DNA of 64,000 nucleotides, from the NCBI RefSeq assembly GCF_022811665.1, contig NZ_CP094529.1:496001-560000 (forward strand), read 5' to 3'. Positions 8,784-18,540 of the stretch are shown here, piece by piece (the first letter of the stretch is position 1; every line of letters begins with the position of its first letter). The DNA is from Chryseobacterium oryzae (lineage in GTDB: Bacteria > Bacteroidota > Bacteroidia > Flavobacteriales > Weeksellaceae). The notes beneath the pieces were generated by a model. That model was not told the origin of the DNA, did no database searches, and was given only the letters and a program-made list of their open reading frames with translations. Both the position numbers and the translations under genes were made by a program.

Positions 8784-11432
8784 TTAGTTTCTTCCGCTGT
8801 CATTAATCCATTCTGAAATTTTTTGGTTAAATTCTGAATAATTCACAAGAGTATCCAAATTTACATGCATTCTGTATCGCCAATAGTGAGGAAATACTGC
8901 GGGATTATTAATTCTCTCATTGTCTTCAAGATGATTAACTAGATTATAATCTGTGGCAAAAAATTCCTGAATAGGAAAAATAACCAACATAGCATCATTA
9001 TACAAATGCTGTTTCATAATTATTTCAGCTAAATATGGTTCTAAATTTTCAGGAGCTTTTCCGAACTGTCCTAATTGCTCATTAAAATATTTCTGAGTTA
9101 ATTCCGCATTTTCTTTCCACCATTGTCTTAATGTAGAACTATCGTGCGAAGAAGCGGTTACCACATTCATATATCCAGCATTTTTCGGATTGTAAAACGG
9201 AATGCTTTCTGATGGCATTCTTTGTACTTTTAGCGCGATAATGGCTAATTCGTCCATTACTTCAGGGACACACGCCGGAACTAATCCTAGATCTTCTCCG
9301 CAAATCAGCATATCTGTTGCATTTAGAATCACGGGAAGTTTCTCCATTGCACTTTGCTTCCATAATTGGTCTTGTCTTTTAAAGAAATAATCCTGATAAA
9401 GTTCATAAATAGAAGATTTTTCCCAATCGGTAAGGTAATAATAAGATTCTGTTCGGAATGCATTAAACCTTGGATGATAAACCGTTTCTCCATTTTTTTC
9501 TTCAGTTACAAAAAGAACATTCGCACAAAGTGTTATCAGATTTTCAGAAAAATCATCAGACTTTTCTTTGAAGTAATCTGAAATTTTTCTCTGAGTATTA
9601 AATTCTTCCTTGAACCTAAAAGTTCCATCTTCTTTCTTTTCTAAGAATTCGAGAGCTTTTTCGGTTTCATTTCCGAAATATTTCCTTACAATTTCTTCAT
9701 TGATGAATGGTGTACAATATCTTTCAAAATTAAAAGGGATATGACGGATGTTGAATTCTTCTGTTGTTACAGGAACTGCGGGATAAAAATATCCTAAAAT
9801 GCCTTGTGTAGCAGAAATTGGCATTCTCCAGATCCGGAAAAACCCTAGAATATGGTCTATTCGCATTGCATCAAAATATTGTTCCAATGCTTTGAAACGG
9901 TTTTTCCACCATTGGTATTGGTCTGCCTTCATAGCTTCCCAATTATAAGTTGGGAATTCCCAGTTTTGTCCGATTTCTGTAAATTGATCTGGTGGTGCTC
10001 CTGCCTGAAAATTCATACCGAAAAGTTCAGGTTCTGTCCAAGCTTCAACAGAATATCTGTAAATACCAATGGGTAAATCACCTTTTAATGAAACTCCTAC
10101 GGAATGGATATATTGCAGAGCTTCCTTTAACTGCCGATGAAGCTGATACTGAACCCAGGAATGCAGCATAGCTTCTTCGTAATCTTTATTTTTTGGATTG
10201 AAAAATGGAGCAACTTTTCCTGCAATATATTTTTTGTGAGTTTTCCAGTGATTGAAATTTGGGGTTTTATTTTTATCTCTCAATACACAGAAAGCTGAGT
10301 AAGGAAGAAGCCAACGTTCATTGTCTTTAAGGAATTTTTTAAAATTTCTGTCTTTAAAAATATTCTCTTTTTCAGATTGAAAAATGGCTTTCAGATATTT
10401 CCATTTACCTGCAATCATTTTTTCGTAATCGATAAGATTCAGCGAATTTAAGTAAGCTTTTTCTTTTAGAAAATCGTTTTCTAAATGTTGAGGAATCTCA
10501 TAATCAAGATTTTCAAGAGAAATGTACTGTGGATGTAACGCATATACAGAAATCGCGGCATACGGATAAGAATCTGTCCAAGTGTAATTTGCGGTGGTAT
10601 CATTAATGGGTAAAACCTGAATAATTCCCAGTGAGGTTTTCTGTGCCCATTCTGCAAGTTTTTTCAAATCTGAAAATTCACCAACTCCAAAACCGTTTTC
10701 AGAACGTAAAGAAAAAACGGGAACTGCAACTCCTGCAGCATGATACATATATTGAGATTTGAATTTGAAATAATAGTCATTCATTATTTGCAGCACTTCC
10801 TTTTGGCTGTTTGGGAAAGCCGATCGGTTACTGCCTGTTTCTACATCGATTATTTTTTGAAGTTTGTTATCGAAAACCGAATATTTATATTCTATGATAT
10901 TGTTTTCAGGAATTTCTACGGCAGCTTCCCAAATTCCTGCATCGGTTTGTACCATGCGAACTGCTTTGCCATAGTTCCATCCGCCTAAAGATGGTGTATT
11001 GCCAATAATTGCTATTTCCCAATCGGGGTTATACAGCGGAGCTTCAATTTTAAAGAGATGCGTATTTTTTTTTAAAATAGAAACCTTTTTAAAAGATAGG
11101 TTTCTGAGCTTATTCTTTAATATTTTGTTGTTGAGATAATTTTCGGGAAGATTCTTAGAATTCCACTCATCAAAAATTGCAAATTCTTTATAATTGTGAG
11201 GGAAGTTCAGAAGATGATTCACAGGTTCTTTTCTTAAAATATTCCCTTCATTATCTGCGATATGATAGTAATATTCTATGTTTTTAGAAAAAAAATCTAT
11301 TTCAACTTTCCAAGCTCCGTTGCCTGTATGAAACATTTTATGGCTTCTTGGTGGTAAATTTTTTTCTAAAAGGATGAGTTCTAAATTTTCACCCGGTTTT
11401 GTATAATAGATTATATTGAAATATAATTTCAT
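8784..11432 (-). CDS. malQ: 4-alpha-glucanotransferase (GH77) with N-terminal CBM20 starch-binding modules
   Basis: An 882-residue disproportionating enzyme. The first roughly 250 residues are two beta-rich modules. The second contains WEIAIIGNTPSLGGWNYGKA, typical of CBM20, and the first has a related pattern, so this is the DPE2-like long form rather than the ~500-residue MalQ. The GH77 core holds the nucleophile D526 in MRIDHILGF, the acid/base E713 in CGEDLGLVP and the transition-state D764 in SSHDSSTL. It transfers maltosyl/glucosyl chains between glucans. No signal peptide is present, so it is cytoplasmic and probably works on glycogen or maltodextrins. No other glycogen genes are adjacent. 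Confidence 0.9.
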   Translation of the reverse strand: MKLYFNIIYYTKPGENLELILLEKNLPPRSHKMFHTGNGAWKVEIDFFSKNIEYYYHIADNEGNILRKEPVNHLLNFPHNYKEFAIFDEWNSKNLPENYLNNKILKNKLRNLSFKKVSILKKNTHLFKIEAPLYNPDWEIAIIGNTPSLGGWNYGKAVRMVQTDAGIWEAAVEIPENNIIEYKYSVFDNKLQKIIDVETGSNRSAFPNSQKEVLQIMNDYYFKFKSQYMYHAAGVAVPVFSLRSENGFGVGEFSDLKKLAEWAQKTSLGIIQVLPINDTTANYTWTDSYPYAAISVYALHPQYISLENLDYEIPQHLENDFLKEKAYLNSLNLIDYEKMIAGKWKYLKAIFQSEKENIFKDRNFKKFLKDNERWLLPYSAFCVLRDKNKTPNFNHWKTHKKYIAGKVAPFFNPKNKDYEEAMLHSWVQYQLHRQLKEALQYIHSVGVSLKGDLPIGIYRYSVEAWTEPELFGMNFQAGAPPDQFTEIGQNWEFPTYNWEAMKADQYQWWKNRFKALEQYFDAMRIDHILGFFRIWRMPISATQGILGYFYPAVPVTTEEFNIRHIPFNFERYCTPFINEEIVRKYFGNETEKALEFLEKKEDGTFRFKEEFNTQRKISDYFKEKSDDFSENLITLCANVLFVTEEKNGETVYHPRFNAFRTESYYYLTDWEKSSIYELYQDYFFKRQDQLWKQSAMEKLPVILNATDMLICGEDLGLVPACVPEVMDELAIIALKVQRMPSESIPFYNPKNAGYMNVVTASSHDSSTLRQWWKENAELTQKYFNEQLGQFGKAPENLEPYLAEIIMKQHLYNDAMLVIFPIQEFFATDYNLVNHLEDNERINNPAVFPHYWRYRMHVNLDTLVNYSEFNQKISEWINDSGRN

Positions 11433-11500
11433 CTCATATTTTTTTTAAAAATACGGTTAAAATTTTGAAAATTAATACGTAACCAAATCAAATTTTCATT

Positions 11501-11528
11501 AAAAAACCTCTTCTGTAATGGAAGAGGT
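11501..11528 (-). terminator. Intrinsic terminator after the split T9SS cargo gene
   Basis: An 8-bp stem (11506-11513 with 11521-11528), a seven-base loop and a T run on the minus strand, 26 bases after the stop at 11554. Confidence 0.7.
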
Positions 11529-11553
11529 GGAGATTTTTAGTATTTTCAGAAAA

Positions 11554-12716
11554 TTATTTTGTTACTAATATTTTTTTTGACAATAAAACTTTCCCTTTAT
11601 CATTTTTAATATTTACTAAATAAGCTCCTGTTGGAACATTTCTTAAGTTAATCTGCTGAGAAAGATTTCCGCCTTTCACAAATAAGTTTGTATTAAAAAT
11701 TACTTTTCCGGAGGCATCCAAAACCGCTAATTTAATATTTCCCTGAATATTTTTGTCATTCACATTCACGGTAAAAGACTGATCTTCTATTTTAGTAGGA
11801 AAAACATCAATATTTGCCATTGCTGGCGTTGCTGTAACTCTGTCGTTTACAAAATATTTGCTTGCCAAGTCGTAAATATGAAGGTTTTGCTCTCCGGGAA
11901 GTTGCTTTGCTTCAAGGTTTTTTAAGCTTAATTCGTATAAGGGTGCTCCTTTTGCACTGGCAATTACAATATTCCCTTTTGCATTTACGGCCGCTCCGTT
12001 TACCGAATAATTTTCGGGTAAGCCGCTTATTTTTCCGATAAATTTTGCCGTTAATTCTTTTGGTGAAATTTTAAAAATGTTTCCTGATACAGAAAATACA
12101 TAAAAATTGTTGTCTGCATCGGCAATCATGTCTCCTCCGAAGCCGCTTTCTATCGCAGTAAAAGAATTTTTACCGTTTGAAACATCATCTTTAATAATTC
12201 CCAGATCTTTTACAGAATATTCTCCATTCTTTTTGCTTATCTGAATAAATTGTGTTCCGGCATTATTGATCGCATAAATATTTCCATCATATCCCGTAGC
12301 CATTCTGGTAATATGCGAATTAATATCGCATGGAGTTACTTTTGCAACAGAATTTTCAATTAAAGTAATTTCTTTTGTGTTTTGGTTTAAAATATACACA
12401 TTGGACGAAAACATAGGCATGTAGACCAGATTGTTCCCGGATAAATCGTATGCCAATGCAGCTAGATTGTTGCCTGAGCATTGTGATAGGAGTTTTTATC
12501 TTCCGTTACAGCCGCTTTTTTCGATTGTGAAATTACATTGGTAGAAGTTGTAGATCCTAAAAGAGTTTTTCCTGAAGTACCATCTTCATTCATTGCACGA
12601 AAATCATTGAATTCAATTCTAGGAGAATCTTTGCCGGTAAGTGCAAAAAAATCTTGTTGTGCGCTTACAGAATGTGCTGCAAAAATGAAGAGGATAGGGA
12701 GTAAATGTTTTTTCAT
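11554..12716 (-). pseudogene. Secreted propeller-like protein with T9SS type A sorting domain, interrupted by a frameshift
   Basis: Two minus-strand reading frames form one protein. The first (12716-12462) starts with a signal peptide (MKKHLLPILFIFAAHSVSAQ) and stops after YHNAQATI. The second, one frame over (to 11554), continues with LAALAYDLSGNN and runs through a WD/NHL-like repeat region to a C-terminal domain with VNVNDKNIQGNIKLAVLDAS and LRNVPTGAYLVNI, the T9SS sorting-domain pattern. Adding one base near 12462-12471 (ACAATC read as ACAAATC) would give QATNLAALAYDL in one frame. The second part alone has no signal peptide. Either a real one-base deletion or a sequencing error in an A-rich spot. 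Confidence 0.8.
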
Positions 12717-12839
12717 AATTAATTTGTTTTATGTATAAATGTTTTAATATGACTAAGTTACATTTTTTTTGAATTGAATGAAATAAAATGAAAAATTAAA
12801 TTGAAAGTTGTTTTAAGATGAATTCTCAAAGATTTTAAA

Positions 12840-12872
12840 TAAAAAAGCATTCAAAATAAATGAATGCTTTTT
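12840..12872 (-). terminator. Intrinsic terminator of the M3 peptidase gene
   Basis: A perfect 12-bp stem (12842-12853 with 12861-12872) with A/T runs on both sides, just after the stop at 12878 on the minus strand. Confidence 0.75.
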
Positions 12873-12877
12873 AAAAA

Positions 12878-15025
12878 TTATTTAATGAAACCTCTGTTTC
12901 TTAAAAGTGGTTTAATGTCTGGATCGTGCCCAGTAAAATCTCGAAATGCCTGGTTAAGATCTACCGAGTTTCCTACAGAAAGAATATATTTTCTGAAACG
13001 GTCTCCGTTTTCACGGGTGAGGCCGCCATTATTTTCTATCCATTCCCAGGCATCACTGTCTAACGTTTCAGACCAGAGATAAGCATAATATCCTGCAGAA
13101 TACCCACCGCCCCAAATGTGAGCAAAATAAGGACTATGATATCTAGGCGGAACCGTAGATAGAGTAAATCCGTTCTTTGCTAAAGATTGTTTTTCAAAAT
13201 CCAAAACAGGAATGAGCTGGTTTTCACCAGTTACCGTATGCCAATCCATATCCAGTTCTGCGGCAGAAACCAATTCAGTAGTCATATATCCTTGGTTGAA
13301 AGTTACCGCTTTCTTTATTTTATCCACAAGAGTTTGTGGGATTGGTTTTTTAGTTTCGTAATGAAGAGCATAATTTTTCAGTACCGTAGGATTTAAAGCC
13401 CAATGCTCATTAATCTGTGATGGAAATTCAACAAAATCACGCGGTACATTTGTTCCTGAAAGAGAAGGATATTTTTGGCTTGCAAACATACCATGAATAG
13501 AGTGCCCAAACTCATGGAAGATAGTTTCCACATCATCAAAACTAATTAAAGAAGGCTTTCCTGCGGCGGGTTTCTGGTAATTATAGCAATTTACAATTAC
13601 AGGTTTGGTTCCCAAAAGATAAGACTGTTCCACAAAATTGCTCATCCAAGCTCCGCCATTTTTAGAATCTCTTGTATAAAAATCCAGATAATAGATGGCT
13701 AAGGATTTCCCATCATGATCGAACACTTCATAAGTTACCACATCGGGGTGATAAACCGGTAGATCTGTTCTTTTTTTGAAGGTAAGACCGTAAAATTTTT
13801 CTGCAGCAAAGAATACACCTTTTTCCAAAACAGTGGTAATTTCAAAATAAGGTTTAATTTCGCTTTCATCAAGATCGAATTTAGCTTTTCTTACCTGTTC
13901 AGCATAATAATTCCAATCCCAAGGTTCTAGCTTGAAACCTCCTTTTTGCTGATCGATTAAATCCTGAATATCTTTAGCTTCTAGTTTTGCCGTTTCTACA
14001 GCAGGGATAGCCAATTGGTTCATAAGTTTGGATGCAGCTTCGGGAGTTTTTGCCATTTGATCCTGAAGTTTCCACTCTGCAAAACTTTTTTTACCTAAAA
14101 CCTGTGCTTTTTTCAGTCTTAGTGCAGCTAATTTTTCGATGGTTTCTCTTGTATCGTTGCTGTCGTTTTTCTCGGCTCTCGTCCAAGAAGCCTTAAAAAG
14201 CTTTTCTCTTGTAGCTCTGTTTTTAAGATTTTGAAGAAGAGGTTGCTGCGTTGTATTTTGCAATGCCAACAAATATTGTCCTTCTTTTCCTGCATTTTTA
14301 GCATCATTTGCAGCGGCAGCAATTTCGTCGGCAGTAAGTCCGTCCAGTTCTTTTGCGTCAGAAAAAAATACTCCGCCCTGTTTTCTTGCTTCGAGTAATT
14401 TATTAGAATATTGTGTGGAAAGAGAAGCTAATTCCTGATTGATTTGTTTGAGTTTTTCTTTATCAGAGACCGATAAATTAGCTCCCGCAATTTCAAAATT
14501 TTGTTTGTAGAACTGCAGTAATTTTTTGCTTTCAGCATCTAAACCGTTTTCTGAAATCGATTTTATTCGCTGATAAAGCTTTTCATTCAGGTACATTTTA
14601 TCAGAATGAGCTGCAAAAATGGGAGCATATTCTTCATCCAAAGCCTGAAGAGTAGGGTTGGTATTGGCTCCGGTTAGATTAGAAAAAATAATGATGGCTC
14701 TTTTCAGAACTTCGCCACTTTTCTCGAGAGCTACCAATGTATTATCAAAAGTAGCTTTTTCGGGATTGTTGGCGATTTTTAAAATTTCGGCATCGTGTTG
14801 CTTCAAGCCAAATTCAAAAGCAGGTTTAAAATGCTCGTTTTTAATTTTGTCGAATTCCGGAGCTTCATATTGCAGTTTGCTCTTCTTCATTAATGGATTG
14901 GATGAAAGAGAAGCATCGGGAACAGGAATTTCCTTTTGGATGTCTTGTGTTTTCATTGTTGTACATGAATAATTGAATGCTAATGCTGCCATCAGCAATA
15001 CAGATGAGACGTTTTTAATATACAT
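12878..15025 (-). CDS. dcp: M3-family metallopeptidase lipoprotein (peptidyl-dipeptidase Dcp-like)
   Basis: The ATG at 15025 gives a lipoprotein signal ending ALAFNYSC (C21), so I prefer it over an in-frame extension to 15121 that would bury the signal. The 715-residue product has the M3 zinc motif HEFGH (504-508), with GYSAGYYAYLWSE further downstream as in Dcp/oligopeptidase A. Dcp-type enzymes remove C-terminal dipeptides from short peptides. Here the lipobox places it in the periplasm or outer membrane, unlike the cytoplasmic E. coli enzyme. It is transcribed alone and closed by a terminator. Confidence 0.88.
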   Translation of the reverse strand: MYIKNVSSVLLMAALAFNYSCTTMKTQDIQKEIPVPDASLSSNPLMKKSKLQYEAPEFDKIKNEHFKPAFEFGLKQHDAEILKIANNPEKATFDNTLVALEKSGEVLKRAIIIFSNLTGANTNPTLQALDEEYAPIFAAHSDKMYLNEKLYQRIKSISENGLDAESKKLLQFYKQNFEIAGANLSVSDKEKLKQINQELASLSTQYSNKLLEARKQGGVFFSDAKELDGLTADEIAAAANDAKNAGKEGQYLLALQNTTQQPLLQNLKNRATREKLFKASWTRAEKNDSNDTRETIEKLAALRLKKAQVLGKKSFAEWKLQDQMAKTPEAASKLMNQLAIPAVETAKLEAKDIQDLIDQQKGGFKLEPWDWNYYAEQVRKAKFDLDESEIKPYFEITTVLEKGVFFAAEKFYGLTFKKRTDLPVYHPDVVTYEVFDHDGKSLAIYYLDFYTRDSKNGGAWMSNFVEQSYLLGTKPVIVNCYNYQKPAAGKPSLISFDDVETIFHEFGHSIHGMFASQKYPSLSGTNVPRDFVEFPSQINEHWALNPTVLKNYALHYETKKPIPQTLVDKIKKAVTFNQGYMTTELVSAAELDMDWHTVTGENQLIPVLDFEKQSLAKNGFTLSTVPPRYHSPYFAHIWGGGYSAGYYAYLWSETLDSDAWEWIENNGGLTRENGDRFRKYILSVGNSVDLNQAFRDFTGHDPDIKPLLRNRGFIK

Positions 15026-15163
15026 TGAATAAGTTTTTTCAAAAAAATAATCTAAATCTGATATTTTCAGCTTTCTTTTAACTGCGGATTGTAACAGATT
15101 TCCTATTTTAGTTGTTAACAAAGTATAAAGATATTAAAAACTAAACTTTTTAAACATTATATC

Positions 15164-15973
15164 ATGAAATACAGTACAATTTTACTTTTCTCAGGATTTA
15201 TTTTACTCTCTTCATGCAAAAAGAACGACAGTAAAGAAAAAAAATCAGATTGGCTTCCCAATGTTACTCGTTCGGATCATGGACCTTCAAAAACAAAAGA
15301 ATATACTGGTGATTTTGATGAAATTGAAATTTCTCAAGCTATTGAAGCTGAAATTATAAAATCTGATGTGGAAAAAGTGGTGATTTCTGCACCGGAAAAT
15401 ATTATTAATGAAATTTTGGTCGAAAATGATGGAAAGGAGCTCTATATTCATTACAAAAAAGGATTTAGGGTAATTAATAATACCAAAGTTAAGGCGAAAA
15501 TTTATGCAAGAGATTTCTCTAAGCTGGAAGCTAATTCTGCAGCAACTATTGTGGTTAGAGATCAGTTTACGCAGGATAAAACAGATTTGGAGATTTCCAG
15601 CAGCGGACATATTTCCGGAAAATTAGAAGCCAACGAATTTAAAATTGATGCAGGAAGCAGCGGAAGTTTTAAAGGTAATATCTGGGCTGTTAATCTTGAA
15701 GTAGAAGCGTCTTCTTCGGCAACAGTAGAACTGTCGGGTAAAGCAAAAACTGCTACGCTAAAAGCTTCTTCGGGAAGTGATATTTCTGCGAAAAATCTAT
15801 TGGCAGATTTGGTGAAAGGAGAGTCTTCCAGCGGAGCAAACATAGAAGTAGGAGTGGTTTCTCAGTTTGAAGGAAGTGCATCTTCCGGAGGAAGTTTGAA
15901 AGGCATAAAGAAAGGAAATGTAAATGTAGTTTCTAAAGAAGAAAGCAGTGGCGGAAGCGTAAGTCTTCAATAA
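15164..15973 (+). CDS. Lipoprotein with head-GIN/DUF2807 beta-helix domain
   Basis: A 269-residue protein with a lipobox ending LLSSC (C18). Residues 45-265 are short serine- and glycine-rich repeats (SSSGHISGKL, GSSGSFKG, SSSATVELSG, SSGANIEVG) that fit the right-handed beta-helix of DUF2807, often labelled putative auto-transporter adhesin. The cell-surface or periplasmic role is unknown. It converges on the kefC-like gene with a single base between stop codons, and no terminator separates them. Confidence 0.8.
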   Translation: MKYSTILLFSGFILLSSCKKNDSKEKKSDWLPNVTRSDHGPSKTKEYTGDFDEIEISQAIEAEIIKSDVEKVVISAPENIINEILVENDGKELYIHYKKGFRVINNTKVKAKIYARDFSKLEANSAATIVVRDQFTQDKTDLEISSSGHISGKLEANEFKIDAGSSGSFKGNIWAVNLEVEASSSATVELSGKAKTATLKASSGSDISAKNLLADLVKGESSSGANIEVGVVSQFEGSASSGGSLKGIKKGNVNVVSKEESSGGSVSLQ

Positions 15974-15974
15974 A

Positions 15975-17852
15975 TTAAGTGTTTTCTTTTTCTTCATGGT
16001 TAGAAGACAATGTTTCCCAATCTTTATGGTCGAAATTCAAGTTGTCGAAAGCTAATAAATCCTCCTCTCTCTGGAGGATTTCTTTTGTGGTAAAGAGATG
16101 CATGTCTTCATCTTTGTTTGTTTTTGCCAGTTTTCTTACCGAATCTTTATCAATCGCCATAAATCTCTGTCCTAATCTTCTTGCGGCATATTTTCTCATT
16201 CCGGTTTCATGCAAAACATCAACCGCCATATCTACCGCTGTTCCTAAAGTTTCCCGGTAAATATTATCAATTCCCTGGTCAAGATAGGCATACGCATCAA
16301 TTCTGTTTTTTGCCCGAACAAATATTTTTACATTGGGATACTGTTCTCGCACAAATTCTGCAATAAATTTATTATCATCAGGATCATCAAGACACAATAC
16401 CAGAATTTCAGCATCTTCAATTCCTGCGGCTCTAAGTACGGGTAGTCGAGTGGCGTCACCATAATATACTTTAAAACCGTAGCTTCTCAATAGTTTTACA
16501 CGATCCGAATCTCTGTCTAAAACAGTTGCGGAAATTTTGTTGGCTTTTAAAAGTCTTCCCACCGTACTTCCGAAATGTCCGAAACCAACAATGATAATTT
16601 TTTTCTGAACAATATTTTTATCAAGAATATTAAAATCGGAATCCGTATCTGGGATTTCTTTTATAAATTTTGGAGTGATTAATTTTTCGTTGATGATGAG
16701 CAGAATGGGAGTAATACACATGGTAATTGCTGTAACTGCCATCATTTGTGCATTAATTTCCGGAGTGAAAAGGTAAAGATCGGATGCATAATTAATCAAT
16801 ACAAAAGCAAATTCTCCAACCTGAGATAAGGCAAAGGCGTAAAAAAGACTCTGAGGATTATCAAGCTTAAAAAACTTTCCGATGGCAAATAAAACAAGAA
16901 ACTTTACTGCCAAAACCACAAAAACAATGCTGAAAATAAGCACAGGATCTCGCTGAATGACATTAAAATTCATTGTAGAACCTACACTCACAAAAAATAC
17001 GGCAAGCAATAGACCTTTAAAAGGATCGATCTGTGCTTCCAGTTCATGTCGAAATTCACTGTTGGCTAGCATGACTCCTGCGAGAAAAGCTCCCAAAGCG
17101 GGAGATAAACCAATGGCAACCATCAGTTCTGAAACTCCTATTACCAAAAATAAAGAAGACGCGGTGAGTAATTCTGTCATTCCGGCTTTAGAAACGTATC
17201 TTAAAAATGGAACAAAAACGTATCTTCCCAGTAAAATTAAAATAACAACCCCGAAAATTACCGTGCCTGCCTGAAGCCATTCAGGAAGTTTTTGGATAAG
17301 AATCTGAACTTCATTATCGTGATGTCTTGCTTTGTAATTTGCTATTAATGGTAAAATTGCCAAAATAGGAATTACAGCAATATCCTGAAACAATAGTGTA
17401 GAAAACGAAGCTTCTCCTGCCAGCGTTTTAAGATTGTTTTTTTCCTGAAGAGTCTGCAGTACAATTGCGGTGGAAGAAAGTGCAAAACACATGGCAATAG
17501 CAATAGATTTATCTACTTTCCATCCTGCCAAAACAAAAATTGCAAAAAGAATAGATATGGTTAAAACCATCTGTGTAAGACCTAATCCGAAAATTTTCTT
17601 TCGCATTTCCCAAAACTTTCTGGGTTCTAGCTCCAGCCCAACTAAAAAAAGCAGCATGATTACTCCAAATTCGCTGGCGTGCATAATGTCGTTTACATCA
17701 TTTCCGGTAAGTTTCAGTATGTAGGGACCAATGATAATTCCACCTAAAATATATCCAATAACAGAACTCAAACCCAATTTTCTGGCTAACGGAACCATAA
17801 TAATGGCAACGCCTAAGAATAAAAGAGTGTTCATGGCTAAAGTGGTTTCCAT
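15975..17852 (-). CDS. CPA2-family cation:proton antiporter with RCK/TrkA-N domain (KefB/KefC-like)
   Basis: A 625-residue membrane protein. About 12 transmembrane segments (roughly 1-390) form the Na+/H+ exchanger fold, then a Rossmann RCK domain begins with the nucleotide-binding GFGHFG (423-428) and has DATRLPVLRAAG. This is the Kef architecture for K+ efflux. The upstream gene, one base away, is a KefF-like quinone reductase-type ancillary protein, supporting Kef-like function. E. coli Kef is gated by glutathione adducts; whether this organism makes glutathione cannot be judged here, so the ligand is open. Confidence 0.87.
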   Translation of the reverse strand: METTLAMNTLLFLGVAIIMVPLARKLGLSSVIGYILGGIIIGPYILKLTGNDVNDIMHASEFGVIMLLFLVGLELEPRKFWEMRKKIFGLGLTQMVLTISILFAIFVLAGWKVDKSIAIAMCFALSSTAIVLQTLQEKNNLKTLAGEASFSTLLFQDIAVIPILAILPLIANYKARHHDNEVQILIQKLPEWLQAGTVIFGVVILILLGRYVFVPFLRYVSKAGMTELLTASSLFLVIGVSELMVAIGLSPALGAFLAGVMLANSEFRHELEAQIDPFKGLLLAVFFVSVGSTMNFNVIQRDPVLIFSIVFVVLAVKFLVLFAIGKFFKLDNPQSLFYAFALSQVGEFAFVLINYASDLYLFTPEINAQMMAVTAITMCITPILLIINEKLITPKFIKEIPDTDSDFNILDKNIVQKKIIIVGFGHFGSTVGRLLKANKISATVLDRDSDRVKLLRSYGFKVYYGDATRLPVLRAAGIEDAEILVLCLDDPDDNKFIAEFVREQYPNVKIFVRAKNRIDAYAYLDQGIDNIYRETLGTAVDMAVDVLHETGMRKYAARRLGQRFMAIDKDSVRKLAKTNKDEDMHLFTTKEILQREEDLLAFDNLNFDHKDWETLSSNHEEKENT

Positions 17853-17853
17853 A

Positions 17854-18375
17854 CTATTGGTTTAAGGTATCTACAAATTTCTTTTTCTGTAAAATAATTT
17901 CTTTTTTGGATAATTTATGGGCTTCGTAAACCACTGTAATATCTTTTACGTTAGCTTTAAAAACATTCAGGGAAACAATAAGTCCGCTGATGATTTCATC
18001 TATGGTATATTTATAGGTTCCGTTTTTCGAGAACGATCTTTCTTTTCCGCCGGTGGTTACTACAATATAAATATCTTTGTTTTCTAAAGGATTTATTTCT
18101 TCTCCAGTGAGCCAATTACGGTCCAAAACTTCATCGATCCACAATTTTAAAAGTGGAGGTATGCCAAACCAAATAATAGGAAACTGAAAAATAAAACGGT
18201 CATATTGCTGAAGTCTTTTCCGTTCTCTGAAAGCTGCAATATGAAAATCAGGATATTCTTCATACAAATCCCTAAGAGTAAAATGCTGGTGTCGAACGTA
18301 GAAATTAATCAGTTCTACATTTGAATTAGAATGTTCAAGATAAGGATGGGCAAAAACCACCAGCGTTTTTTTCAT
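17854..18375 (-). CDS. NAD(P)H-dependent flavodoxin-like oxidoreductase (KefF/KefG-like ancillary protein)
   Basis: A 173-residue flavodoxin-fold protein. AHPYLEHSNSN (9-19) is the FMN-binding start, FQFPIIWFGIPPLLKLWID the central motif and VVTTGGKERSFSKNG the later loop, all as in the KefF/KefG/MdaB group. It lies one base upstream of the antiporter and surely shares its transcript. In E. coli the ancillary subunit is needed for full Kef activity and reduces quinones; the same is inferred here. Confidence 0.85.
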   Translation of the reverse strand: MKKTLVVFAHPYLEHSNSNVELINFYVRHQHFTLRDLYEEYPDFHIAAFRERKRLQQYDRFIFQFPIIWFGIPPLLKLWIDEVLDRNWLTGEEINPLENKDIYIVVTTGGKERSFSKNGTYKYTIDEIISGLIVSLNVFKANVKDITVVYEAHKLSKKEIILQKKKFVDTLNQ

Positions 18376-18540
18376 AGAACCCGTTTTTCGTAAATATAAA
18401 GAAAATTGCGTGAAATATGAATTGCTGTGGGAATATTAATTAAATTTTAATACTGAAATCTAGAAGAGATTTAAAATTATTTTTATTTCGAATATTAAAA
18501 TTGGATATTTTTTGAACTTGTACTATAAGAGATTTAAAAA

